This document shows, one piece after another, positions 8,901-19,025 of a stretch of DNA of 61,210 nt. How positions within the stretch are numbered: the first letter of the stretch is position 1; each line of letters starts with the position of its first letter. Source of the DNA: Pseudomonadota bacterium (GTDB lineage Bacteria; Pseudomonadota; Gammaproteobacteria; JAIEPX01); NCBI GenBank assembly GCA_029777855.1, contig JAKORL010000226.1, positions 1-61,210 on the forward strand. The letters run 5' to 3'. The position numbers were made by a program, and so were the translations under genes. The notes under the pieces were generated by a model, which had not been told where the DNA came from, made no database searches, and worked only from the letters and a program-made list of their open reading frames with translations.

Positions 8901-11900
8901 GAAAAACATCACTGGCCAAAAAAATATATCGCCAACCCTAATGAACCCAACTTTAAAGCTAATCATTTTGAGCTGATAAGAAACGCTTTTCTAGCCGAAA
9001 AGCTGAGCACTCAAATTAAGCGTGATTATGCTACGCATAAATTTTTAGACTTAGCGGGGCTTTTGGAAGCTCAAGAAAAATATGTCGTACTTAACATAAA
9101 AATTATATCGGAAAATGGCATTAAGGATTCGGTTTCTCGAGGCATCACTAGATTTCTGAATAGCCCTGTAAAAAAAGTTCTTCTTATTCAGGGAGAATCA
9201 GGAATGGGTAAAACAATAACGAGTGAATACATATTCAATACCCTAATAGAATCAAAGGTTTCAACTAAGAGACTACTGCTAAATCGCTACTCCTGCGAGG
9301 AACTTAGAAGAGGAATAAATCAGGAAATTCAATCCTGGAAAACGCAATCATGTGAAATGAGAGTCCTATTCCTTGATGGCTATGATGAAAGGAGTGGAAA
9401 CATTGACTTCAATTATTATGAAACGAATGGGTTGTCAGATTTCGAAAATATCAAGTTTATTTGGACATGTAGAAGTGAATCATTAAAACCAGGTTATCAT
9501 TCAAATTTTATCACATCTAATCGAGATGAATTTGAAGAATGGAAGCTACAAAATTTAACAGGAATCCAAATAAAAGAATTGATCAAAATAGAGTTAAAAT
9601 CAGAAAATAAGAATAATAAAAATATTACTCCCGCAGATATTCAGCTCATCGCCGAAAATTACTATACAGATATCCAACAGCGCCGAGAACTTTATGAGAT
9701 AACTAAAAATCCATTGCTCTTAAAATTTGTCCTTCGAGGTTTAGCAAAGCTTACTGCATCAAAAAACAAAATAACACGTTATAAAATTTATCAAGAATTT
9801 ATCAAGGATTATTTTGAGCGGGGTGAACAAAAGCTTAAGGGGCAAGTCGGAATTACTCAGGAAGATCAACCATTTCAAGAACAATGTAATATACTGTGCC
9901 AAGAAGTTGCCATTGCTTTTTTTTCAGAAGACATTACTAGCTTTAAATACACACCTGCTCCTAAAAAAAGCTTACTGATCACTAAGAAAAGAGAACAGGT
10001 TTCAGAAAAAGAAAAGACTTCACACGCTCGCTTGAATGCACTCTTTTGTACAGAAAACAGAATCATATTGAATGCCTGCCCTGTCAACTCTCAAGAAAAT
10101 GTGTATCAGTTTAAACACAAATCCATACTCGAATTTTTTGTAGTTGATGCATTAGTTGCTTTGTTTATTAATGCTGAAAATGAGGCTGTGGATATTCAGG
10201 AGTGGCTCCAAGACAAAAATTTTTCACCACAATTATTAGTTAAGAATGAGGCCATTGTTCGTTTTTGGCAAGAAGCTTATCAAGTCAATCCATCTTTACG
10301 TACAAGACTCGCGAGTATCCTCTATCAGACACGTGAGGATAAAACCCTAGGGCCTATTGCTGCAATTGCATTCACATTGCTTAATCTTGCCGAAGAGCCA
10401 TTCATTGGTGATCTCAGTGATTTAAGTGGAATTTCTGTGCCTTATGCCATAGTAGACTATGCAAACTTTGATGGTACCAATCTTTCTAATTCGGACTTAA
10501 GCCATGTTAGCCTCAAAGGTGCATGGCTAAGACATACGAATTTAGCTGATTGTAATATGAGCGGGGTGAAATTAGGTCAAAATCCAATGTATAAACTAAA
10601 ATCACCAGCGAATTCAATCCAGCACTCCCCAAATGGTGAGTTATTGGTGATAGCAGATAGTGAAAATATTCTTTTTTTCAATCGAGAATCCAGAAAATTA
10701 CAGAATAAATTTAATATTAAAAATGGTAAGATACTCGCAATAGGCTATAATAATGCTGGAAAATGGTTAGCACTGCAAGTTGATCAAATAAAAGCTACTG
10801 TACTGTTTGAGAGGAAAGATCGACAAAAGCAGTATTTGTTTCGAAACAAAGCGATTATATTGGCCGCAGCTTTCCATCCTGAAGGAAATCTTCTGGCTGC
10901 TGCCAACAAGGATAAATCTATACAGTTTTGGAACATTACAAACGGTGAAAAAGTCCACGCCATACGTGGTCACACCGATTGGGTAAACAGTGTTAATTTC
11001 AGCTCTGATGGTACAATGTTAGTATCAGGATCCGGCGATAAATTAATTAAGCTATGGGATGTCGGTACTTTCAGCTGCATTGTCACTTTTGAAGGCCACA
11101 TGCACTGGGTCAATCAGGTGGTGTTTAGCCCCAATAATCTTTATTTGGCCTCATGCAGCAAGGATCAAACAGCAAGAATTTGGAATTTACAAACAAAGAC
11201 GTGCCAACAAATTCTTAAAGGTCATACAGCCAATATTAAGACAGTAGCATTTAATCCTACAAGCACTCAAATCGCTACGGGTAGTAAGGATAAAACTGTA
11301 CGTCTATGGAATATAGACGGAACATGCTTAAAAATTTTTACAGGCCATATCAATACTGTCCAAGGAGTCAGCTTTAGTCCTGATAGTGCACAAATAGCTT
11401 CTGCAGGTAATCTTTTAGATCGATGGGTAAGACTTTGGGATCTTAATGCAGGAGATTTACATTTAACGTATCAAAAAAACAACATCCAAATGTTGGGGGT
11501 TGCACTTAGCCCTGATGGTGAACGTGTTGTAACAAGTAATAGTAATTATTCGATACAAATATGGAATCTTTCGACAGCTCAAAATGAAATTACTATGATA
11601 GGGCATACGGATGAGTTGCTCTGTGTAAATTATAGCGCCAGTAATCATCTAGTTGCTTCTGGAAGTCGAGATAAAACTATTCGCTTTTGGAATACCACTA
11701 CTGGGGAATGTGAAAGTATTATAGATCAAATGATCAACCCAATCACAAAAATTGTTTTCAATCATAATAATAATTATTTTGCTACATGCAGTAAAGGTAC
11801 GGCTATAGATATCTGGGACATGGAAAAGAAAATTTGCCAACACAGTATCACAGGACATACTAATAAGATCAGTACCATTGTTTATAATCATGACAGTACA

Positions 11901-12548
11901 TTATTCGCATCAGGAAGTTATGATTGCACCGTTTGCCTGTGGGATGTTACCAAGAATTATAATTATTTATACCAATTAGTAGGGCATAAAAGCGTAATAA
12001 ATAGTGTGGCCTTTAATCACGATGGCACTTTAATTGTCACTGGTAGCTCTGATAACACAGTTAGAATATGGGATATAAAAACAGCCAGATGTATAGTAAC
12101 ATGCACTGAACCTACAAATAGTGTATTTACAGTTATGTTTACTCCAGATGGGCAACATATTGCAGCTGGTGCAGGCGCTACACTCTTTTTTTGGAATATT
12201 CATTCCAACACTTGTGTTAATCGAATCTATTTCCCCTCATTAGTCAACACATTATCAATGTCATTAGATAAACAAACTCAACGACTCAGGCTTATTGCTG
12301 AGTGCTCAAATTCATTTCACTTTTTTGCTGAAAAAAAACCAAAAACGTATGAATTTACCTTGCATTGGAGAACATCAAATGTACTTCACGCATCAAACGC
12401 GCAAATGCACAATGTTGTAGGGTTGTCGCAAAACAATGCAACATTGTTTCGTCAACTTCGTGCTGATGGCCTCCCAGAAAGACCTTCATCAAACAAGGAT
12501 TTTGTTCAAAAATCATCCCCAACTTTAGAGGGACAAAAATTTAAATAA
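5988..12548 (+). CDS. NRPS-like adenylation-carrier-thioesterase protein fused to NACHT ATPase and WD40 repeats
   Basis: This is a 2186-residue single frame. Residues about 105-640 form an adenylation domain (YTSGSSGKPKG at 269-279; GYGLVETT; YKTGDKA; A10 lysine K628). A carrier domain has LGGRS with the phosphopantetheine serine S695. Residues about 750-1000 are a thioesterase (GWSSGG with S834; ANHFEL with H993). A NACHT/STAND ATPase follows, with Walker A GESGMGKT at 1069-1076 and Walker B LFLDGYDE ending at 1134. Pentapeptide-like repeats (FDGTNLSNSDLSHVSLKGA) lie at about 1485-1540. About 12 WD40 repeats fill 1580-2090, enough for two propellers. There is no condensation domain. The enzyme half would activate and release one amino or aryl acid; the sensor half looks like NLR-type immune proteins. 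By-eye alignment to GrsA gives specificity residues D-A-A-I-F-V-G-I-C, which I cannot assign. Confidence 0.9.
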   Translation: MQKLIQEAVFYIQKSVFMSEFRKGKSGILSQTLLTKIDSKIRDSLPVDSSITLEHMQQWRSNKPIPYKQRLHIEDFLLKTLPTQQDIQKHHQNDYEKLHECSSFIFLHRFEAMAKYYPNNTAIIFKDQIFTYEQVNEKANQIARNLIMHEHIKKGDIIGTFLPREPEWIITILAIWKAGGTFVAIDPTAIGSTPDAIDEYFEKFAQTISDAKPVLIVTRSDHQYLLPKSSESNTFSCLCLDDRFDIIDSMPLTNLDNELKPDDLAYILYTSGSSGKPKGVEITQRGLIPCLEAHRECVDLTHESIMAQYATCDFDAWVAEMLILGIGGALAIVPSEIRLDEKACAAYYQRHNISIVIFTPAFLNKLGGPENFRSWRALFIVGESFEWEDAKKWFNSNPSLEIVNGYGLVETTICTTLENLDFSESQKPLSIGKAIFGTEIVIKKPTNLDCIEYGENVQYFPDEVIDQEGEIWVKGISLTAGYRGDAKKENAWRFVDIHNNIKAIIDTETFYKTGDKAIMHADKRLEHLGRYSRMVKISGQRIELPSIEKNLCSKFNLEKMNLAVDAVGSSLEDKTLTTILVFIVKDKDKIINENEIREAIVTIEKNIDRKKQLVIIFRDEKLPTTHSKINYKQLKISYFESTKKNEFLEIERSINDILPSYEELIYQALRNIWKEILPKSDPKLHDSFFVLGGRSIDISALTNKVQLQYPEIQNYINNPWVFECNTLFAQVKSIYNLRNPCDINLLSKKIDMDAPYIVFCPPSILGNSKHDYSYIAEKLDGNFQLYGLNARGLDDPSHMPTTIYSMAMDYALAIKQWCEKNNKLSAPVFILGWSSGGILAPEIVNALSTCKISAYAYVCDSIAPFPFHHFTPEDHARELVFLATMLSERLNLKLNVEELTACLINKQKHRDRIEACFDYLISLSSKEDHNIILTAKIIRLAEHNYILRNSLKPFKLYKAQDNLFKNVLPTDEKHHWPKKYIANPNEPNFKANHFELIRNAFLAEKLSTQIKRDYATHKFLDLAGLLEAQEKYVVLNIKIISENGIKDSVSRGITRFLNSPVKKVLLIQGESGMGKTITSEYIFNTLIESKVSTKRLLLNRYSCEELRRGINQEIQSWKTQSCEMRVLFLDGYDERSGNIDFNYYETNGLSDFENIKFIWTCRSESLKPGYHSNFITSNRDEFEEWKLQNLTGIQIKELIKIELKSENKNNKNITPADIQLIAENYYTDIQQRRELYEITKNPLLLKFVLRGLAKLTASKNKITRYKIYQEFIKDYFERGEQKLKGQVGITQEDQPFQEQCNILCQEVAIAFFSEDITSFKYTPAPKKSLLITKKREQVSEKEKTSHARLNALFCTENRIILNACPVNSQENVYQFKHKSILEFFVVDALVALFINAENEAVDIQEWLQDKNFSPQLLVKNEAIVRFWQEAYQVNPSLRTRLASILYQTREDKTLGPIAAIAFTLLNLAEEPFIGDLSDLSGISVPYAIVDYANFDGTNLSNSDLSHVSLKGAWLRHTNLADCNMSGVKLGQNPMYKLKSPANSIQHSPNGELLVIADSENILFFNRESRKLQNKFNIKNGKILAIGYNNAGKWLALQVDQIKATVLFERKDRQKQYLFRNKAIILAAAFHPEGNLLAAANKDKSIQFWNITNGEKVHAIRGHTDWVNSVNFSSDGTMLVSGSGDKLIKLWDVGTFSCIVTFEGHMHWVNQVVFSPNNLYLASCSKDQTARIWNLQTKTCQQILKGHTANIKTVAFNPTSTQIATGSKDKTVRLWNIDGTCLKIFTGHINTVQGVSFSPDSAQIASAGNLLDRWVRLWDLNAGDLHLTYQKNNIQMLGVALSPDGERVVTSNSNYSIQIWNLSTAQNEITMIGHTDELLCVNYSASNHLVASGSRDKTIRFWNTTTGECESIIDQMINPITKIVFNHNNNYFATCSKGTAIDIWDMEKKICQHSITGHTNKISTIVYNHDSTLFASGSYDCTVCLWDVTKNYNYLYQLVGHKSVINSVAFNHDGTLIVTGSSDNTVRIWDIKTARCIVTCTEPTNSVFTVMFTPDGQHIAAGAGATLFFWNIHSNTCVNRIYFPSLVNTLSMSLDKQTQRLRLIAECSNSFHFFAEKKPKTYEFTLHWRTSNVLHASNAQMHNVVGLSQNNATLFRQLRADGLPERPSSNKDFVQKSSPTLEGQKFK

Positions 12549-15290
<2,742 letters not shown>

Positions 15291-15301
15291 AGGAAGGTGT
15301 C

Positions 15302-15403
15302 AAGGAAGGTGTCAGATCTAATATTTATACTAGCTCATTTAGAGGTGAGATAATACTAACAGACATGAAAGCTAGTATAAATATTAGATCTGACACCTTC
15401 CTT
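15302..15403. repeat. Perfect 34-bp inverted repeat after gyrB (REP/MITE-like or terminator)
   Basis: The arms 15302-15335 and 15370-15403 are exact reverse complements separated by 34 nt. The outer ends read AAGGAAGGTGTCAGATCT. The 12-mer AGGAAGGTGTCA is also duplicated in tandem at 15291-15314. The right arm runs into a T-rich stretch, so the RNA could end gyrB transcription. The perfect arms and the tandem tip suggest a small mobile repeat (REPIN or MITE) rather than a plain terminator. Confidence 0.75.
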
Positions 15404-15428
15404 TTTCTTTGACTTAGGAGAAAATTCA

Positions 15429-15896
15429 GTGGAACAAAAATTTATGCAAGAGGCCATTGCTCAAGCAAAAATAGGCATTGAAAAAAATGACGGTGGTCCT
15501 TTTGGCGCTGTAATTGTTAAAGACGGAGAAATTATAGGGCGAGGTCATAATTGCGTTCCATTCACAAATGACCCAACAGCTCACGCAGAAGTGTCTGCAA
15601 TCCGTGATGCATGCAAAAAATTAGGGACTTTTAATTTAGAAGGTTCCACTATTTATACTAGCTGTGAACCCTGCCCCATGTGTTTAACAGCAATTTATTG
15701 GGCGCGTATTGATAAAATATTTTTTGGTGCTAATCAAAACGATGCCGCCGAAATAGGCTTTGACGATCGCTTTTTTTACGAACAATTGAATAAACCTCTG
15801 GGCGATCGAAAAATTCCCGAGGAGCAATTATTGCAATCCGAGGCCAAAGCTGTTTTAGCCGAATGGTTCTCAAAAGAAGAAAAAATTCTTTATTGA
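15429..15896 (+). CDS. guaD: Guanine deaminase, cytidine-deaminase fold
   Basis: This 155-residue zinc deaminase converts guanine to xanthine plus ammonia. It has the catalytic HAEVSAI motif (zinc His and proton-shuttle Glu) and the zinc cysteines in CEPCPMC. The wider pattern GGPFGAVIVKDG, NDPTAHAE, ARIDKIFFGA and a C-terminal EAKAVLAEWF segment match the small B. subtilis GuaD type (156 residues) better than tRNA deaminase TadA. It starts with GTG, 8 nt after an AGGAG ribosome site. It is single, lying just past the inverted repeat. Confidence 0.85.
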   Translation: MEQKFMQEAIAQAKIGIEKNDGGPFGAVIVKDGEIIGRGHNCVPFTNDPTAHAEVSAIRDACKKLGTFNLEGSTIYTSCEPCPMCLTAIYWARIDKIFFGANQNDAAEIGFDDRFFYEQLNKPLGDRKIPEEQLLQSEAKAVLAEWFSKEEKILY

Positions 15897-16288
15897 TGAA
15901 CTTCTGATGGCAGCCAGGATGAACGTAAGACTCAAATAGAGATTGTTTTGAGCTTGGGCAGTAAGAGACGAAGTAGCTGAAGACAATCAGGAAATAGAAA
16001 TAACAAATTAGAAGCCATGAAAGAGTTCAAAGAGTTTGTTGAAATTGCTATTCAAAGTAAAGATTTGCTATAGGATACTCTTTATCTTAACGTAGTATGA
16101 CTTCATCTCGTGCTTTAAATTAATGTCTATAGGCACGTGTATCCAAATTTGAAATGAGTTATTGTAACCCGAAACAAGTTTGGTGAATATGCATAAACAC
16201 ATATCCCTTACGCAGGCAACAATTCATTACAAACAAGGGTCAATGACAGCTATAAATTAAGAAAACGTGTGTATGGCTACTTTGACTT
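15897..16288. other. Intergenic region, no convincing gene
   Basis: About 390 nt without a supported gene. A short frame of about 18 codons (MKEFKEFVEIAIQSKDLL) begins at 16018 but lacks a ribosome site and may be debris. The hip operators follow directly. Confidence 0.4.
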
Positions 16289-16364
16289 TTACCCGCCTCA
16301 GGGGGTAAGTTTGACTTTACCCGCTATAAAGGGTAAAATTATATTTACCCGCTGCAGGGGGTAA
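16289..16364. promoter_or_regulatory. Three tandem operators TTACCC-N8-GGGTAA before hipBA
   Basis: Perfect half-sites TTACCC and GGGTAA, 8 nt apart, occur at 16289-16308, 16317-16336 and 16345-16364, with a constant 28-bp period. E. coli HipB binds TATCC-N8-GGATA, with the same 8-nt spacer, so these are very probably the autoregulatory sites of the HipB encoded 27 bp downstream. An AAGGAGG ribosome site follows at 16374-16380. The pattern is seen directly; HipB binding is inferred. Confidence 0.85.
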
Positions 16365-16391
16365 GTTTTTAATAAGGAGGAGTGCTCTAGG

Positions 16392-16631
16392 ATGCTTGTA
16401 ATATCGCCTAAAGTGTTAGCAATTTGCGTGGTTGATCGACGTAAAAAGTTGAAGTTAAGCCAAGCAGAAGTGGCAGACCGCGTTGGATTGAAACAGCAAA
16501 CAGTATCGCAGTTTGAAAATAATCCAGAAGGGACTAAGATTGAAACTTTGTTTCGAATTCTTTCGGCAGTAAATTTGGATTTACATTTATTGGCAAAAGA
16601 GTTATCAAGTAAAATTAAAACTGAGTGGTAG
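16392..16631 (+). CDS. hipB: HipB-type antitoxin / repressor
   Basis: This is a 79-residue XRE-family helix-turn-helix protein. The HTH spans roughly residues 18-55 (LKLSQAEVADRVGLKQQTVSQFEN), and a short C-terminal strand region follows, as in HipB. It should dimerise, repress its own operon at the three upstream operators and neutralise HipA. The gene sits 9 nt before hipA. The start is fixed by a strong AAGGAGG site. Confidence 0.9.
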   Translation: MLVISPKVLAICVVDRRKKLKLSQAEVADRVGLKQQTVSQFENNPEGTKIETLFRILSAVNLDLHLLAKELSSKIKTEW

Positions 16632-16640
16632 TCTATTGAA

Positions 16641-17945
16641 ATGAAAAAGATAGCCCGTAAATTACATATTTTAATGAATGGTCGGAGTGTAGGAATATTA
16701 GAAAAACTATCAAATGCAGAATTGCAATTTTCATATGATGAAAATTGGCTTAATTCTGAATTAGCTCGCCCTATATCATTATCTTTACCGCTTAGGAGTA
16801 CACCATTTATAGGCGAGGTGGTAAACAATTTTTTTGATAATCTATTGCCAGATAATTCCAAGATAAGAGAGAGAATACAAAGGAAATTCCAAATCCCAAC
16901 ACAGCAGCCATATGATTTGTTATCAGTAATTGGAGAGGACTGCGTTGGTGCAATACAGCTCGTTTCAGGTCGAGTTCCTCAATTCAAAGAGAAAATCAAT
17001 TGTGAGTCTCTCGATGATCATGAAATCGCAGATATTTTAAATGGGTACCAAAATAACCCGTTGGGAATGAAAAACATCGAGGATGATTTTCGAATCTCTA
17101 TAGCTGGAGCTCAAGAAAAGGCGGCCTTTTTATATTACAATGGTAGATGGAATAGACCTTTAGGCAATACTCCAACAACACATATTTTCAAGTTACCGAT
17201 AGGCATTATCCAGCATCAACAGATTGATTTGAGTGATAGCTGTGAAAATGAATGGCTATGTTCAAAAATCATCTCAGAATTTGGTGTGCCAGTTGCTGAT
17301 TGTGAAATTCAAAAATTTGACAAGGTAAAAGTGTTAATTGTTAAAAGATTTGATAGAGTTTTGGCGCCTAATAAGAAGTGGATTATTCGATTACCCCAAG
17401 AAGATATGTGTCAGGCATTAGGATTTTCACCTAACTTGAAGTATCAATCAGATGGCGGACCAGGTATAAAAAATATTATGAACTTATTGCTTGGTGCAAA
17501 GAATCCAATCGAAGATCGTAATCAATTTTATAAATCACAAATATTGTTTTGGTTACTAGCTGCGATTGATGGTCATGCAAAAAATTTCAGTATACTTATT
17601 GAGCCAAGTGGACAATATAAATTAACCCCATTATATGATATTATGTCAGCGTATCCTTTGATTGCAAATAAGCAGTTACAAGCTCAAAAAATTAAGATGG
17701 CGATGTCGCTCAGAGGTAAAAATAATCATTATCATTGGTTCAATATACAACGAAGACATTTTTTGGAAACAGCTAATTATGTGAATTTTTCACCGGAGAA
17801 GGCTGAAAAAATGTTAGAGGAAGTGCTTTCACAAGTTGATGCGGTGATTAACTCGGTGTCAAAAATACTACCTAGATCATTTCCTGAGCACATTTCATCA
17901 CCTATCTTTGAAGGTATGCAGAAGTTTACGAAAATGTTGATGTGA
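16641..17945 (+). CDS. hipA: HipA-type serine/threonine kinase toxin
   Basis: The protein has 434 residues (E. coli HipA 440). The N-terminal subdomain 1 is complete. The autophosphorylated serine is kept in RISIAGAQEK (S153, matching E. coli S150), and the catalytic aspartate is in IDGHAKNFS (D310, matching D309), with the metal-binding YDI further on. E. coli HipA phosphorylates glutamyl-tRNA synthetase and causes persistence. All key residues are present, so the module is probably active. The stop overlaps the next frame, but the DUF3025 start is likely further in. Confidence 0.93.
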   Translation: MKKIARKLHILMNGRSVGILEKLSNAELQFSYDENWLNSELARPISLSLPLRSTPFIGEVVNNFFDNLLPDNSKIRERIQRKFQIPTQQPYDLLSVIGEDCVGAIQLVSGRVPQFKEKINCESLDDHEIADILNGYQNNPLGMKNIEDDFRISIAGAQEKAAFLYYNGRWNRPLGNTPTTHIFKLPIGIIQHQQIDLSDSCENEWLCSKIISEFGVPVADCEIQKFDKVKVLIVKRFDRVLAPNKKWIIRLPQEDMCQALGFSPNLKYQSDGGPGIKNIMNLLLGAKNPIEDRNQFYKSQILFWLLAAIDGHAKNFSILIEPSGQYKLTPLYDIMSAYPLIANKQLQAQKIKMAMSLRGKNNHYHWFNIQRRHFLETANYVNFSPEKAEKMLEEVLSQVDAVINSVSKILPRSFPEHISSPIFEGMQKFTKMLM

Positions 17946-18019
17946 CATTATTTAATAGATTTGGGATATATTCTGTTAACATCAGGATTCTCTCGACAAT
18001 ATCTGTATGGAGCCTAATG

Positions 18020-18841
18020 ATGTCGGTTGTAGCATCTTTGTCGCAATCTGCGATATTTGAGCCGTTATGGCCCAGTTTGGGGTTATTTGCTGACTTGGAT
18101 CAGCTGCCTGGCCCTGGTCAGCTCAATGAGAGGCTGAGGGTGGAGAGTATTCGATTTGTGCCTCAGGGTGCTAAGTCATCCGAATTTGAGGATGGCTATG
18201 AACCTCGCATTTATTTGCAGGGCGAAGTGCAGACTCGCGAGGAGAGCTGGCACGATTTTTTTAATGCTCTGGTGTGGCATGAATTTCCTCAAGCAAAAAA
18301 AATGATTAATAAGCTTCAGTATGAATTATTGAGACAACGTTATACTCCAAGAGTTCTTACCGATACCAATAATATAGAGGCCGTGATTGGTAGCGAAATT
18401 GATCATAAGCAGCATTGTTCATTTCGCACGCCTGCTGAAAACATGCTCACTTTATTTGATGAAAACGGTGTGATCGTTTTGTCTAGTAATCCCCTTCTTT
18501 TAGAGCTAATTAAATCGCATCGATGGCATGAATTGTTTTGGGAGCGACGAGAAGAATTTAAAGCACATGCCAAAGTTATTATTTTCGGGCATGGATTATA
18601 CGAAAAAGCGATTAATCCCTATATTGGAATTACTGCTCAAGCACTACTCATAGAAAATCAAAATATTACTAATTTAGATACTTTTTTAGTAGAATTTTTC
18701 TCTGTAAAAGCTAACACATTGGCCACAAGTGATTTATATCCGTTGCCAATTTTAGGTATTCCTGGCTGGTGGCCTGATAATGAGTTCGAATCTTTTTATG
18801 CAAATGAAAAGTATTTTCGCCCGCTCGTTAAATCAAAATAA
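18020..18841 (+). CDS. DUF3025 family protein
   Basis: The protein has about 273 residues from the ATG at 18020, which has a GGAG site 7 nt upstream. An in-frame ATG overlapping the hipA stop (17942) is possible but lacks a ribosome site. Hallmarks of DUF3025 are WHDFFNALVWHEFPQAK, the RTPAENMLTLFDENG segment and PGWWPDN near the end. The family is widespread in beta- and gammaproteobacteria and has no known function. It shows no signal peptide or membrane segment. Confidence 0.75.
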   Translation: MSVVASLSQSAIFEPLWPSLGLFADLDQLPGPGQLNERLRVESIRFVPQGAKSSEFEDGYEPRIYLQGEVQTREESWHDFFNALVWHEFPQAKKMINKLQYELLRQRYTPRVLTDTNNIEAVIGSEIDHKQHCSFRTPAENMLTLFDENGVIVLSSNPLLLELIKSHRWHELFWERREEFKAHAKVIIFGHGLYEKAINPYIGITAQALLIENQNITNLDTFLVEFFSVKANTLATSDLYPLPILGIPGWWPDNEFESFYANEKYFRPLVKSK

Positions 18842-19025
18842 TGCCATCAGATCGTTTTTAAAGTATTTCTTAGAGGAAGTTGTAAATTTCAAAGCATGGA
18901 AATGCGTGATAGCGTTATTGTTAGTCAGGAATTGGGGGCCTAAACTCTTTTGATGGTGGATTTTGGTAGTTTTGTTTGAGTATACTCACAGTGAACTGTG
19001 CTTATTAAAACAAGGAGCTAATCGT

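Noticed and set aside
16018..16072. 18-codon reading frame between guaD and the hip operators
   Set aside because: Too short, no ribosome site, no context to support expression.
18963..19025. TTG-initiated N-terminal extension of the first ankyrin protein
   Set aside because: No ribosome site before the TTG, whereas the ATG at 19026 has AAGGAG at 8 nt.
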